DNA of 64,000 bases. Origin: Chloroflexota bacterium. GTDB lineage: Bacteria > Chloroflexota > Anaerolineae > Aggregatilineales > Phototrophicaceae. The notes below the pieces were generated by a model. It had not been told where the DNA came from. It saw only the letters and a program-made list of their open reading frames with translations, and made no database searches. Numbering within the stretch: the first letter of the stretch is position 1; every line of letters starts with the position of its first letter. Positions 54,984 to 64,000 of the stretch are shown here, piece after piece. The stretch covers positions 115,894 to 179,893 of the forward strand of contig WTGB01000165.1 of NCBI GenBank assembly GCA_011523735.1, given 5' to 3'. Position numbers and translations under genes: made by a program.

Positions 54984-56578
54984 CAGCGGGTCCACACCGG
55001 ATTTGACGAGCCGCCATCAAACGTGAGCCGAAATGCTTCGCCGGACTGAATATCGACCAGCCATATATCGCCTTGGTAGGTTATGGCGATATGGCGCGCA
55101 TCCGGGCTCCAGGCGAAGTCGACGGGCGTCAAGCCATAGTCCTGCTTAAGAATCCCCGTTTCACCGGGCATGGGGAAAAGGCGACGTTGGTTGCTGCCAT
55201 CGCGATCGGCGATTATCAGATCGTATTCGCCGCTCATACTGTTATGGGGTTCGCGCGCTTGCAGCCAGGCAAGATAGCCAGCGCTTTGCGCGCTTCCAGT
55301 GAGGGCTATCTCCGGCGAGAATGATGGCGCCGCCCACATGCCGGCTTCGGTTCTGAGCGATTCAGAGAACCGTCCGTCGGCGCTCGTTATCGTTACATCG
55401 AAAATCGGGCTTGTTTCCGCCGGTTCGTTTGCCAGCGGAAGTCCATGTATGGTGGAAACTAACAATTTGCTGTCGAAGGACCAGGACAGCGACGACAGCC
55501 AGACCCAGGTAGTTGCGCTCTGGAAGACGGCATAATCGGCGAAGGTTATTGAGCGCCGCCGCTCGAAGTCAACCAGCCCGAAGCCGTCCGGGCGAACCCA
55601 GGCCATCTGATTGCCCAAAGGTGACCAAGCGAAATGCGTACCCCACCAACCATAGAATCCGCCGTTTGATTCAGATAGTGCCTCTTCAATTGTGAGTGTG
55701 CGGCCGCTTTGCAGGTCGATTTTCATCAACCACAAGTTGTTCAACGCTTTCCAGCCAGCCGCGCCGGCGCTGCGTTCGCCAGTTGAATAGGCAAGCGTAT
55801 TGCTGGAGCGCGGTCGCCATTCTGCGTATAGGACATCGCTCGGTGTCAGCCGCTGCGGTTCAGCGCTGCCGTCAGCGGCGACCATCCAAAGCTCATTGAA
55901 GAAGTCGTCGGTCGGGTCAGTTTCGCTGGTGAAGACCAGCATTGTGCCGGCTTCGTTCTGATGAAAGACAAGAGAGTCAAGATTCTGGTCCGCGGTAAGT
56001 GGCGTTTTATTGGTTGTATTGCCTTTTACTGTCCAGGCGTTGTTGTGGTTGATATAGCTGAGTCGCCCAGTGATGGCTATCGGCGTGACGGATTCTTCAG
56101 ATCCGGCATAGATAATTTCAGCGACCGGCGCCCTAAGGACGATGGGCTCGTCGATCAGGGCACGCTTGACTTCCTGCCCGTCCTCCAGAACGACACGATA
56201 GCACGCTTCCTCTACCCCGACGACGCCAACTTGCCCCAACTGCTTGCCACCGGCGGGAACCCCCTCTTTCGTCAGCAACCTCTGCTGATACGGTATCTCC
56301 TGCCGCTCGCAGATCTCCTCTTCACGCACTCGTCGAATCGTAATCAGCATTCCGTCAGATATCTGTCCCACCAGCGGGTGACTGATTCGGTCCAGTGGTC
56401 CCAACTCTATTTGAGTGTTGGTGAGCAGTTGATCTACTGTCACTGGGCGTGAAAGACTATAAAGCTGCTTGCTGCCATCAACGGCAATTTGCACATTGTA
56501 AGACTGCGTTTCGCCAGCGGGCCGGCAACAGGCTAGAGGAATTACAAACAGGAGAGACAACAAATACCGTTTTAACAT
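54983..56578 (-). CDS. Lipoprotein-like G5-domain and PD40 beta-propeller protein
   Basis: 531 residues from the ATG at 56578. Signal peptide with a lipobox-like PLACC. Residues ~40-165 contain a G5-type module: VTVDQLLTNTQIELGPLDRISHPL and REEEICERQEIPYQQRLLTKEGVPAGGKQLGQVGV. The rest is a WD40/TolB-like propeller with PD40 blades (RLTPSDVLYAEWRPRSSNTLAYS, FAWSPLGNQMAWV, FAWSPDARHIAITY). G5 modules bind surface glycans. It directly precedes the glycosidase/ligase fusion with a coupled stop-start, suggesting a role in recognising the polysaccharide. Confidence 0.8.
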   Translation of the reverse strand: MLKRYLLSLLFVIPLACCRPAGETQSYNVQIAVDGSKQLYSLSRPVTVDQLLTNTQIELGPLDRISHPLVGQISDGMLITIRRVREEEICERQEIPYQQRLLTKEGVPAGGKQLGQVGVVGVEEACYRVVLEDGQEVKRALIDEPIVLRAPVAEIIYAGSEESVTPIAITGRLSYINHNNAWTVKGNTTNKTPLTADQNLDSLVFHQNEAGTMLVFTSETDPTDDFFNELWMVAADGSAEPQRLTPSDVLYAEWRPRSSNTLAYSTGERSAGAAGWKALNNLWLMKIDLQSGRTLTIEEALSESNGGFYGWWGTHFAWSPLGNQMAWVRPDGFGLVDFERRRSITFADYAVFQSATTWVWLSSLSWSFDSKLLVSTIHGLPLANEPAETSPIFDVTITSADGRFSESLRTEAGMWAAPSFSPEIALTGSAQSAGYLAWLQAREPHNSMSGEYDLIIADRDGSNQRRLFPMPGETGILKQDYGLTPVDFAWSPDARHIAITYQGDIWLVDIQSGEAFRLTFDGGSSNPVWTR

Positions 56579-56606
56579 CAACGGCTTTCGCCAATTTTCA
56601 TAATGG

Positions 56607-57689
56607 TCACTTCACTATCCTAGCTGAATTCTGATTGAGCACAAACAGCCGCGGATGAAGCCCCCTTAGGTTTATCACCGTTTCATCGGTAATCTGCCAG
56701 GCAGAGTTTCCGAGACAACGTTTCATTAGCTTCACTTCATGTGTCAAGACGACGAAAGTCGTATGCGCTTGAGCCAAGCGCTGCGCTTCTTGCAGAATAG
56801 CGGGGTAAAGCTTGAGATTATCCTGATGTGAGCCGATGTGATGACCGAAGGGCAAATCTGCATAGAGACGGTCAACTGAGCGAGATGGCAATGGCGCCCG
56901 CCTGGCATCAGCTAGCAGGTGGCCTATCGCGGCGCTCATCCCAGCGGCTCGCGTGTTTCGCCTGCCAATGTTGAGCATGTCCCCGCAGGTATCGACGCCG
57001 AACAGGCTATCTGCGGCGCGCGTTAAACTGTGCTCGATGAGAATTGTAGACGATCCACTGCATAAGTTGACGACGCGCGCTTTGTGAGGAAGCGATCCAC
57101 AGCAGGTCATCGCAAAAGCGACAGTCGCATTCAAGGCGCCGGGTACATCAGCCACGCGATAGCCCCGTTTCGATAGAGGTTGCGCCGTCGTGCGGACAAG
57201 AAGCTCCCATCCGGGACCGTCCGCCTGTCTAATCAGGCGCAGGAATAGCTCGCCTTTGCCATCATCGGCGGGCTGTAGGGCGAGCGCCGCGGAAAGTTCC
57301 AATCGCAAGCGACGAAACACGCTTGACTGTGAACCGGCAGCGCCTATGCCTAAGGTCTCAGGCACGATGTTAAAGCTCGCCGCTGTTTGCCGCAGTATCA
57401 TTGTCAATCGTGTGAAATGCTCGTGGCCGAGCAAGGCTCTTGGCCGGGGAATAGAGAAACAGTGAATGCGATAAATCGCGATGATGGAGCGCAGGAGGGA
57501 GAGCGTTTGTGGCGCACCTCGATAGCGGAAGCGCAAGAAACCCGGTCGAGTCTGGCGAACTTGGCTGACCTCGCGACCATACAGACGGTACAATTCGTCA
57601 AGAGCGAAGGTCTCTATGCCGGGAATTGTCTCGGCTTCATATTCCGCTATATCTGAAGTCATATGCTTGATCGAAGCTATCAGCGCCAT
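56607..57689 (-). CDS. RNA guanine-N2 methyltransferase-like protein (Trm14/RlmKL type)
   Basis: 360 residues, ATG at 57689 (an ATG at 57662 is possible). A THUMP-like N-terminal region precedes a Rossmann methyltransferase: ARVVNLCSGSSTILIEHSL (SAM loop), VDTCGDMLNIGRRNTRAAG, and the catalytic ADLPFGHHIGSH, which replaces the N/D-PP-Y motif seen in most members. Predicted to methylate guanine N2 in tRNA or rRNA. It lies between the exopolysaccharide cluster and an opposite-strand propeller gene. Confidence 0.82.
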   Translation of the reverse strand: MALIASIKHMTSDIAEYEAETIPGIETFALDELYRLYGREVSQVRQTRPGFLRFRYRGAPQTLSLLRSIIAIYRIHCFSIPRPRALLGHEHFTRLTMILRQTAASFNIVPETLGIGAAGSQSSVFRRLRLELSAALALQPADDGKGELFLRLIRQADGPGWELLVRTTAQPLSKRGYRVADVPGALNATVAFAMTCCGSLPHKARVVNLCSGSSTILIEHSLTRAADSLFGVDTCGDMLNIGRRNTRAAGMSAAIGHLLADARRAPLPSRSVDRLYADLPFGHHIGSHQDNLKLYPAILQEAQRLAQAHTTFVVLTHEVKLMKRCLGNSAWQITDETVINLRGLHPRLFVLNQNSARIVK

Positions 57690-57857
57690 CTTATTGCAGC
57701 CAACCACCTTATTATACTTCAGACCAGTTGTCGGCTGATTGTTGCAGACCCTGGTTGTGGTCTCGCGCTAGAGGTCGATGCGCAAGTAATGTAGAATGTT
57801 TCTCACTTTCCACACTTGCTAAGGTGCAAGCTATTGCGTGACGGAAACTGCATACCC

Positions 57858-58796
57858 ATGAAATTATTGATCCCCTTGTTCGTATTGTGGATAGCCACCC
57901 CTGTGTTCGGTCAAGGATCGCAGGCTGCGACGGAACCTGACCCGGCCGGCGCAGAGGTCGCCGCTTCGATAACAAGCATCGACTTGGAGAGTCCTTTCCT
58001 GCAAGATGATTTGGAGTTGTTGGTCGGCAATGTACAGCGTCCTAATGGTTTCGTTTGGCACGACAATAGCCTTTACACAGTTTGCAATGGCGATTGGACT
58101 ATCTACAAGATCGACGATCGTACGGGAGATACGATTACATTCGTCTTCGGTACGCGGGACGGCAATATGCTGCTCATCGAGGAAACGGTGGCTGGCTTTG
58201 ATATTCTGGTGCCCGATTCAGAAAATGGCACTGTTTGGAAAGTAGATCAGTCACGTTCGGCGCCTGCTCGTTTCACCACGGCCGTCGAAGCCCCATGGGG
58301 GATTGCCAGGCTGGATGAGTCTCGCTATTTGATTACCGATGTACGAACGAACAGCATCGTCGAAGTGTCGGAAAACGGCGAGAAGCGAGTCACCCACAGT
58401 GAACTACGCGCGCCGACCGGCATTGTTCGCCATGGCAACAAGGTCTATTTTGCCAACGGTGGCAGCGCGAGACGCGGTATCGAGTATTTCGAATTCATCA
58501 ACGACATAGAGTACTCCGAAATCAAGCCGCTGGTATCCGGGTTGCAAAACACGGCTAATTTGATCATGGGCGGCGACGGCAAGTTGTATTTTGCTTACGC
58601 TCTAGGGACGCGCGGCGTGATTGGCAGGATCGACCCGGCGCTTTGCCATGAGGCCGGCTGCAGCAACAATGATGTCGAATCGGTCGTTTTTTCCGATATT
58701 CCGGCGCCTTTGGCGATCACTTTGTCAGACGACTTGCGCTTGTTCCTGCATAGCCGCTTCCGCCCGGAGATCTATTGGCTGCAGTTGCCGACCTAG
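57858..58796 (+). CDS. Exported beta-propeller protein
   Basis: 312 residues, ATG at 57858, with a signal peptide (KLLIPLFVLWIATPVFGQ). The remainder has repeating propeller-like strands (GFVWHDNSLYTVCNG, GIARLDESRYLITDV, GIVRHGNKVYFANGG) like a six-bladed SMP-30/YncE-type propeller. It lacks clear sugar-dehydrogenase PQQ residues. Probably a binding protein outside the membrane. A weak -10 (TAGAAT, 57791) is upstream. Confidence 0.68.
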   Translation: MKLLIPLFVLWIATPVFGQGSQAATEPDPAGAEVAASITSIDLESPFLQDDLELLVGNVQRPNGFVWHDNSLYTVCNGDWTIYKIDDRTGDTITFVFGTRDGNMLLIEETVAGFDILVPDSENGTVWKVDQSRSAPARFTTAVEAPWGIARLDESRYLITDVRTNSIVEVSENGEKRVTHSELRAPTGIVRHGNKVYFANGGSARRGIEYFEFINDIEYSEIKPLVSGLQNTANLIMGGDGKLYFAYALGTRGVIGRIDPALCHEAGCSNNDVESVVFSDIPAPLAITLSDDLRLFLHSRFRPEIYWLQLPT

Positions 58797-58802
58797 TCGT
58801 CG

Positions 58803-60149
58803 CTATTCAAGGGACGTGTCGCGACGAAAAGCCTCGTCAACTTCGAACTTGCGATAGTGGTCACGATCAGCAATCGGCAAGCGCAAGGTCAAAGCCCATC
58901 CGTCTTCGCTGGTCGCTTCTGTCTCGATATATCGCTTGTCGTACAACTCTGAATAAATCTGACCGGCCTGATAGGGAATGACCACTTCTAGCCGGGTCTT
59001 TTGCTGAGCCAGCGCATCAGCGATTGAGTGCAGCAGGAAGTCCAATCCAGTTTGCGCTTGCGCCGAGATCGACACGATCCCGGCATAATTGTCGACGAGC
59101 CCCACTTGAGGCAAGCCCCCTTCAATGCGGTCAATCTTGTTCAACACAAGCAGTCGCGACATATTGGAAGCATCGATTTCAGCGAGCGTATCTTCGACCG
59201 CTTCGATATGCTGCATGGCGTTTTCGTGGCTGATATCCACGACGTGAAGCAGCAAATCGGCCTCGAGCACCTCTTCAAGCGTGGCGCGGAAGGCGGCAAT
59301 TAGGGTCGTTGGCAGTTTTTGTATGAAGCCGACCGTATCGCTCAGCAGCATTGCGCTGCCATCGGGCAGATCCACACGGCGGGTGGTCGGGTCAAGCGTG
59401 GCGAAGAGTTGATCCGCTGTATAGATATCTGAATCGGACAGGGCGTTGATAAGCGTAGACTTGCCCGCGTTTGTGTAGCCGACTAGGGCCACCAGCGGCA
59501 AACCGGAACGCCGCCGCCGTTGACGATGCAGATTGCGGTGGGCGCGGACTTGTTCGAGATCTTTCTTGAGTTTGCTAATCTTGCGCGTAATTTCCCGTCG
59601 ATCAACTTCGAGTTGAGTTTCACCGGGACCGCGCAGACCGACGCCGCCTGAGCCACCGCGCGCGCCGCCGCCACCAGCTTGCCGCGCCAGGTGCGTCCAT
59701 TGCCGAGTGAGACGAGGTAAGCGATATTCGTATTGCGCCAATTCTACTTGCAGCGCGCCTTCGCTTGTGCGCGCGTGCTGCGCAAATATGTCCAATATCA
59801 GTGCCGATCGGTCAAGCAGTCTAACAGTCTCGCCGAGTTGCTTCTCGATTTCGCGCTGATGGCGGGGTGACAGTTCGTTGTCGAAGATCAGTATACTGGC
59901 GTCCAAGTGAAAAACCTGCTCAATGATTTCGTCCAGCTTGCCCGTGCCTATCAGCGTCCTGGGATTGACCTGCCGAACAAGCTGGCTGGCCTGACCTACG
60001 ACGTTGATGCCAGCTGTCTCCGCCAACAGCGCCAACTCACGAAGAGAATCTTCAATCGAGAGCAAGGCGCGTTCCTGCCGCAGTCCAACGCCGACCAGAT
60101 AAGCACGCTCAGCAAACTGACTGTTACTGTAGTTATGATTCGTCATCAT
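58803..60149 (-). CDS. hflX: GTPase HflX
   Basis: 448 residues. Ribosome-associated GTPase, splitting stalled ribosomes in stress. An N-terminal nucleotide-binding domain ([19 protein letters not shown]), a coiled stretch with the glycine-rich [22 protein letters not shown], and a G domain with G1 [11 protein letters not shown]3 [10 protein letters not shown], and G4 NKID. The trmFO gene starts 4 bases before its end of overlap, so the two are coupled. Full length. Confidence 0.95.
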   Translation of the reverse strand: MMTNHNYSNSQFAERAYLVGVGLRQERALLSIEDSLRELALLAETAGINVVGQASQLVRQVNPRTLIGTGKLDEIIEQVFHLDASILIFDNELSPRHQREIEKQLGETVRLLDRSALILDIFAQHARTSEGALQVELAQYEYRLPRLTRQWTHLARQAGGGGARGGSGGVGLRGPGETQLEVDRREITRKISKLKKDLEQVRAHRNLHRQRRRRSGLPLVALVGYTNAGKSTLINALSDSDIYTADQLFATLDPTTRRVDLPDGSAMLLSDTVGFIQKLPTTLIAAFRATLEEVLEADLLLHVVDISHENAMQHIEAVEDTLAEIDASNMSRLLVLNKIDRIEGGLPQVGLVDNYAGIVSISAQAQTGLDFLLHSIADALAQQKTRLEVVIPYQAGQIYSELYDKRYIETEATSEDGWALTLRLPIADRDHYRKFEVDEAFRRDTSLE

Positions 60150-61516
60150 GCTTCGATCCGTATTGGAGCCCGGTCAGCTTCAATCAGGCAATCGTCAAGG
60201 CTCGCCAAGGACGTTTTCATAGACTCCGCCGCGCGTTCGGCGTAGGCGCGCTTTCTCTCCGCCTTATTTCTAATCTTGACCGCCAGGGGAGGCAATATGC
60301 CCAGATTTGCCTTCATAGGCTGGAAGCGCCTCGGGTCTGTATGAGTGACATAGTGGCAAAGAGCGCCCAGCATCGTATCTTGCGGTGGAACCCAAGCGGG
60401 TAAAGCGCGGAGTTGTCGAGACAGATTCAGCGCCGCCAAGAAACCGGTAGCGATGTTGCCGACGTAGCCTTCGACGCCGGTGATCTGCCCGGCGAAATAT
60501 AGTGTGGCCCGGCTTCTGAACTGCATCGTTGGATAGAGTAGGGCAGGTGCGTTCAGAAAGGTATTGCGATGCATTTGCCCCATGCGGAGGAATTCGGCGT
60601 CTTCCAGACCCGGTATCAGTCGCAGTATCTCCCGCTGCCGCTTCCAACGAATATTCGTCTGAAATCCGACGATGTTGTACAAGCTGCCAGCCAGGTCATC
60701 TTGACGCAGTTGGACAACTGCGTGTGGACGTCTCCCAGTATGAGGGTTAGTCAAGCCGACTGGTCGCATGGGACCGTAGGCCAGAGTGTCTTCGCCCCGT
60801 TTCGCCAATTGCTCAATGGGAACGCAGCCCTCGAAAAAGTTAGGGTCCTCCCGTTCAAAGTCACGTAGTTCAATGGTTTCAGCGTTCTGGAGCGCTATAA
60901 CGAAGCGCTCATATTCTTGGCGATTCATTGGACAGTTGATATAATCGCCCGCCTCAGCTTCGCCGCGTTCATAGCGGTTTGCTCGGAAGGCGCGGCTCAT
61001 GTCGATGCTTTCCGCCCGCACTATCGGCGATATGGCATCGTAAAAGTAAAGATAATCCTCGCCGGTTAACTTGCCGATTTCTTGAGCCAGAGCAGGGGAG
61101 GTCAATGGGCCGGTAGCGACGATGGTCGGCTCGTGCAGGGGGAGTGTCTTGACTTCCTCACGCATTACTTCAATGTTTTTATGATGGCATATTAGAGAAG
61201 TGACACGCTCGGCAAAGTGGTCTCTATCAACAGCGAGGGCGCCGCCAGCGGGCAGGGCCGCCTCCTGCGCACAGCGCAACAGCAGCGAGCCGAGCAGCCG
61301 CATTTCGCGCTGTAGAATCCCGGTAGCGCGGTCGGGCAGCTTCGACCCGAGTGAATTGCTGCATACCAATTCCGCCAGACGGTCACTGACGTGCGCGCCA
61401 GTCGACTTAACCGGCCGCATCTCATACAGTCGTACATGGTGGTCTCGTTCCGCCAACTGCCAGGCGGCTTCGCTGCCCGCCAAGCCTCCGCCTATAATCG
61501 TCACGGCTTGTGACAT
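60146..61516 (-). CDS. trmFO: Methylenetetrahydrofolate-tRNA (uracil-5)-methyltransferase TrmFO
   Basis: 456 residues. Makes m5U54 in tRNA from methylenetetrahydrofolate and FAD. FAD-binding [46 protein letters not shown] with the catalytic cysteine, and [21 protein letters not shown] [13 protein letters not shown]. Typical of Gram-positives and Chloroflexota. Coupled to hflX. Confidence 0.96.
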   Translation of the reverse strand: MSQAVTIIGGGLAGSEAAWQLAERDHHVRLYEMRPVKSTGAHVSDRLAELVCSNSLGSKLPDRATGILQREMRLLGSLLLRCAQEAALPAGGALAVDRDHFAERVTSLICHHKNIEVMREEVKTLPLHEPTIVATGPLTSPALAQEIGKLTGEDYLYFYDAISPIVRAESIDMSRAFRANRYERGEAEAGDYINCPMNRQEYERFVIALQNAETIELRDFEREDPNFFEGCVPIEQLAKRGEDTLAYGPMRPVGLTNPHTGRRPHAVVQLRQDDLAGSLYNIVGFQTNIRWKRQREILRLIPGLEDAEFLRMGQMHRNTFLNAPALLYPTMQFRSRATLYFAGQITGVEGYVGNIATGFLAALNLSRQLRALPAWVPPQDTMLGALCHYVTHTDPRRFQPMKANLGILPPLAVKIRNKAERKRAYAERAAESMKTSLASLDDCLIEADRAPIRIEA

Positions 61517-61531
61517 TTACGCTCCCTGTCG

Positions 61532-62794
61532 CTATATCTTGCGTAGAATTACTGAAGCATTCTGCCCGCCCAGACCAAAGCTGTTGGACATGACGGTGCG
61601 AATGCCCGGAACGTCCCGCGCGGTATTCGGCACATAATCCAAATCGCAGGCGGGGTCAGGCTTTTCATAGTTGATCGTGGGATGCAGTACCCCGCGCGAC
61701 AGTGTCATGAGGCAGGCAGCAACTTCTAGCGAGCCACAGCCAGCCATGGCATGTCCGATCATGCTCTTGGTTGATGTAACCGGGATATTGTAGGCAGCTT
61801 CGCCAAATACCTCTTTGATTGCTGCTGTCTCGATGGCGTCATTGGCCTGCGTCGATGAGCCATGGGAGTTTATGTGCTCGATTTCCGTCGGGTTGATCTT
61901 GGCATCTTGCAGCGTCCAGCGCATAGCGCGTTTGGCGCCGCCACCGTTTGGATCGGGCGCGGCGACGTGGTAGGCATCGGATGAGGCGGCGTAGCCCAAT
62001 ACCTCGGCGTAAATTGGCGCATCCCGTTTGAGCGCGTGCTCCAGGCTTTCGATGATGAAGACCGCTCCACCTTCGCCCAGGACAAAGCCAGATCGGTCGG
62101 CGTCAAAGGGCCGGCTCGCTTGTTCTGGCGCATCGTTGTATCCGCGGGTCAGCGCGCGGGTGGCGCTGAAGCCCGCCAGAATGTAATCGAACATAACCGC
62201 GTCTAGCGCGCCGGCAATCGCCAGGTCACATTTGCCAAGCTGAATCAAGTCAGTCCCTTCGCCTATCGCTTGAATGCCAGTGGCGCAGGCAACCGATGGC
62301 GTAATCAAAGGACCTACCGCGGTCATCATTTTGCTGACGTAATGAGCGGGCATATTTGGCAAAGCGTTGACAATGCTCATCGGATTGGCGTGCCTGTAGC
62401 CAGATTTTCGCCAACTATTGATGCCGGATTCCCCAACTTCATAACTGCCCAGCGTAGTGCCGATGACCGTTGCCACGCGCTCCCCGATGGCGCTTATTTC
62501 TTCCACCGACAGCCCAGCGTCTTTGGCCGCCTCAACGGCAGCGACAATCGCAAACTGTGTAGCTCTACCCATGCGTCGCGCTTGCTTGCGCGGAATATAA
62601 GCCGATGAATCAAAATCCCGGATCTCCCCGCCGATCTTGACATCGAGATGATCGGTCTCGATATTTTCCAACCTGCGGATGCCAGATTGGCCCGCTTGGA
62701 TCGCATCCCAGTAGGCAGTCTTCGCGCCTAGGGGCGATACGACCCCCAAGCCTGTGATGACAACCCGCTTGCGCTCGTGCCGAGTTAGTTCCAC
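61532..62794 (-). CDS. fabF: Beta-ketoacyl-ACP synthase II
   Basis: 420 residues from a GTG at 62794, chosen because the family starts RVVITGLGVVSPLG and a GAGGCG site precedes it; the longer frame reaches back into plsX. Extends the fatty acyl chain. The catalytic C-H-H triad is intact: SVACATGIQA (Cys), HINSHGSSTQAND (first His; usual NAHGTST is slightly changed), and STKSMIGHAMAGCGS (second His). Starts 16 bases after the plsX stop. Confidence 0.94.
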   Translation of the reverse strand: MELTRHERKRVVITGLGVVSPLGAKTAYWDAIQAGQSGIRRLENIETDHLDVKIGGEIRDFDSSAYIPRKQARRMGRATQFAIVAAVEAAKDAGLSVEEISAIGERVATVIGTTLGSYEVGESGINSWRKSGYRHANPMSIVNALPNMPAHYVSKMMTAVGPLITPSVACATGIQAIGEGTDLIQLGKCDLAIAGALDAVMFDYILAGFSATRALTRGYNDAPEQASRPFDADRSGFVLGEGGAVFIIESLEHALKRDAPIYAEVLGYAASSDAYHVAAPDPNGGGAKRAMRWTLQDAKINPTEIEHINSHGSSTQANDAIETAAIKEVFGEAAYNIPVTSTKSMIGHAMAGCGSLEVAACLMTLSRGVLHPTINYEKPDPACDLDYVPNTARDVPGIRTVMSNSFGLGGQNASVILRKI

Positions 62795-62810
62795 GTGGCC
62801 GCGCCTCGGT

Positions 62811-63809
62811 TCATTGTGCCTCCTGCGCGATACCGTTGCGAATGGCGCCAATGACATTTTCGCGAACGGCCGCGCGCGCCTGCTGGATGGCGTTCTTGAT
62901 GCCAACTGCGGAATTCTGCCCATGTCCGATTATGACAACTCCGTTTACCCCGAGTAGGGGAGCGCCGCCGATCTCAGATGTGTCTACTTGCTGTCGAATG
63001 CGGTTGAAGGCTGGTTTTGCCAGTGCTCCGCCCAACATCGACAAGACATCGTTGCGGAATTCTTGACGGATTAGAGTAGCGACATAGTGCGCTGTCGCCT
63101 CGAACATCTTCAAGACGATATTGCCAACGAAGCCATCCATCACTATCACATCAGCGACTGACGTCATCAACTGCACGGGTTCGACATTGCCGACGAAATT
63201 CATCTTGCTGCGACGCATTAACTCCGAGGCTTCTCGTATGAGCAGATTGCCCTTTGTTTCTTCCGCCCCGTTCGAAAGCAGGGCGATGCGGGGCTTGGGG
63301 TATTTGAGAACGAGCTTGGCGTAAATGCTTCCCATGACTGCGAATTGAGTCACCCATTCGGGCTTGACATCGGTATTGGCGCCGACATCGAGAAATATCA
63401 TACGATGGTTGTTTACCGGAAAGAGCGCGGAAAGGACCGGACGTTTGACGCCCGGGATACGCCGCAGCGTCTTCAAAGTCGCGATCGCATGCACGGCGCC
63501 GGTATTGCCCATAGTCACAAAGGCATCGACTTCGCCCTTCTTTACTGCGTCAAGCGCGACATGTATTGACGATGTGGCGGCAGATTTGATGACATCGGTA
63601 GGCTTGGCATCCATAGCGATATCAACGGGCGCATGCAGAATCTCAACCTTGCCAGAATTGACAGCGTGATTCTTGAGTTCGGCTTCAATTTGCTGCTGAT
63701 CGCCTACAAGTACAATCGTGTCACCAAATTCATTCGCCGCCAGGACGCCGCCCGCAATATCACTCAAAGGACGGCTATCTGTTCCCATCGCATCTAATGC
63801 AATGCGCAT
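62811..63809 (-). CDS. plsX: Phosphate acyltransferase PlsX
   Basis: 332 residues. Converts acyl-ACP to acyl phosphate for phospholipid synthesis (with PlsY). Opening RIALDAMGTDSRPLSDIAGG (usual G-GD altered to GTDSRP), then FVTMGNTGAVHA, GVKRPVLSAL, LLSNGAEETKGN, and GFVGNIVLKMFEA are family motifs. First gene of plsX-fabF. Confidence 0.94.
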   Translation of the reverse strand: MRIALDAMGTDSRPLSDIAGGVLAANEFGDTIVLVGDQQQIEAELKNHAVNSGKVEILHAPVDIAMDAKPTDVIKSAATSSIHVALDAVKKGEVDAFVTMGNTGAVHAIATLKTLRRIPGVKRPVLSALFPVNNHRMIFLDVGANTDVKPEWVTQFAVMGSIYAKLVLKYPKPRIALLSNGAEETKGNLLIREASELMRRSKMNFVGNVEPVQLMTSVADVIVMDGFVGNIVLKMFEATAHYVATLIRQEFRNDVLSMLGGALAKPAFNRIRQQVDTSEIGGAPLLGVNGVVIIGHGQNSAVGIKNAIQQARAAVRENVIGAIRNGIAQEAQ

Positions 63810-63855
63810 CTATGTCAGACCTTCCGCGGTAGAAACTCGTGTCAAATACCGCCGT

Positions 63856-63884
63856 ATAATACGGCAGGAACGGCGCTCGCTCAA
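63856..63884 (-). promoter_or_regulatory. Sigma-70-type promoter of plsX-fabF
   Basis: On the minus strand, TTGAGC at 63884-63879, 17-base spacer, TATTAT at 63861-63856. Transcription would start near 63849, 40 bases before plsX. The -10 lies in a CCGTATAATACGG palindrome that a regulator could recognise. Confidence 0.55.
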
Positions 63885-63906
63885 GATGAATTAAGACCTG
63901 GCGGCA

Positions 63907-63934
63907 TTGACAAGCTAACGGAAACCTTTATACT
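63907..63934 (+). promoter_or_regulatory. Sigma-70-type promoter of the tRNA-Leu gene
   Basis: TTGACA at 63907-63912, 16-base spacer, TATACT at 63929-63934, about 12 bases before the mature tRNA end. Near-perfect consensus, as usual for tRNA genes. Confidence 0.7.
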
Positions 63935-63946
63935 TGGGCTGCGATA

Positions 63947-64000
63947 GCCCTGATGGCGGAACTGGCAGACGCGCACGGTTGAGGGCCGTGTCCTTAACGG
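63947..64000 (+). tRNA. tRNA-Leu(GAG), 3' part beyond window
   Basis: Acceptor half GCCCTGA, then TG and a D arm GCGG...GGCAGACGC, and an anticodon arm CACGG-TTGAGGG-CCGTG with anticodon GAG reading CUC. The following bases (TCCTTAACGG) begin the long variable arm of a class II leucine tRNA. The rest lies outside the window. Confidence 0.85.

Overview
The window reads as a chromosomal segment of an uncultured-type Chloroflexota bacterium, probably class Anaerolineae. This is inferred from the mix of genes (fused permease/spermidine-synthase, DUF1461, polyphosphate glucokinase, type 2 IPP isomerase, LysM proteins with Thr/Pro-rich linkers) and from family-level similarity, not from a marker tree. 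It is mostly housekeeping: there is no CRISPR array, prophage, intact transposase or rRNA operon. Mobile DNA is limited to one clear MITE-like element, a four-copy dispersed 95-bp repeat and a perfect tandem duplication.

Layout. 1-4 kb: 3' part of mnmA, then a minus-strand run of prepilin-peptidase-like, JAMM/JAB protease, an unknown beta-rich protein, an ACT protein and a ParB/SerK-fold protein. 4-6.6 kb: Nudix hydrolase and three membrane proteins, one a histidine-rich polytopic protein. 6.6-10.4 kb: a translationally coupled operon of four-LysM protein, DUF192 and LysM-M23 peptidase. 10.7-12.8 kb: sucCD. 12.8-14.9 kb: rplU-rpmA-rpmE-tdk, where rpmE (L31) carries a C-terminal RNA polymerase alpha-CTD-like domain. 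14.9-18.8 kb: ruvB-queA and upp-GT4 phosphosugar transferase. 18.8-23.6 kb: gap, pgk, tpiA and a membrane protein. 23.7-31.3 kb: Tat-exported deacetylase, DUF1461, spermidine-synthase-like, GNAT, SolA-like oxidase, DUF58 and MoxR. 31.4-35.6 kb: roadblock protein, pyrG, a zinc-site-less adenosine-deaminase-like protein, the MITE, and Hsp20. 36.2-43.2 kb: pheA, asd, L,D-transpeptidase, polyphosphate glucokinase, flavin reductase, response regulator, PP2C phosphatase. 43.2-46.8 kb: hemW with a duplicated 5' end, fni, acpP, DinB. 47.5-56.6 kb: exopolysaccharide cluster (GT4, GtrA, O-antigen ligase, UDP-glucuronate decarboxylase, a glycoside-hydrolase-like/O-antigen-ligase fusion, G5/PD40 lipoprotein). 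56.6-64 kb: RNA methyltransferase, beta-propeller protein, hflX-trmFO, plsX-fabF and a partial tRNA-Leu(GAG).

How the genes work together. Triose glycolysis (tpiA, pgk, gap), polyphosphate glucokinase and succinyl-CoA ligase point to heterotrophic central metabolism. plsX, fabF and acpP supply fatty acids and phosphatidate. LysM-M23 and L,D-transpeptidase proteins indicate a peptidoglycan wall. The phosphosugar transferase and the 47-56 kb cluster indicate surface polysaccharide.

The most unusual items are the L31/alpha-CTD fusion, an adenosine-deaminase homologue that has lost every metal ligand, the glycoside-hydrolase-like/O-antigen-ligase fusion lacking the usual nucleophile, the MITE with a 10-bp target duplication, the 95-bp repeat always found just upstream of genes, and the 211-bp tandem duplication at hemW.
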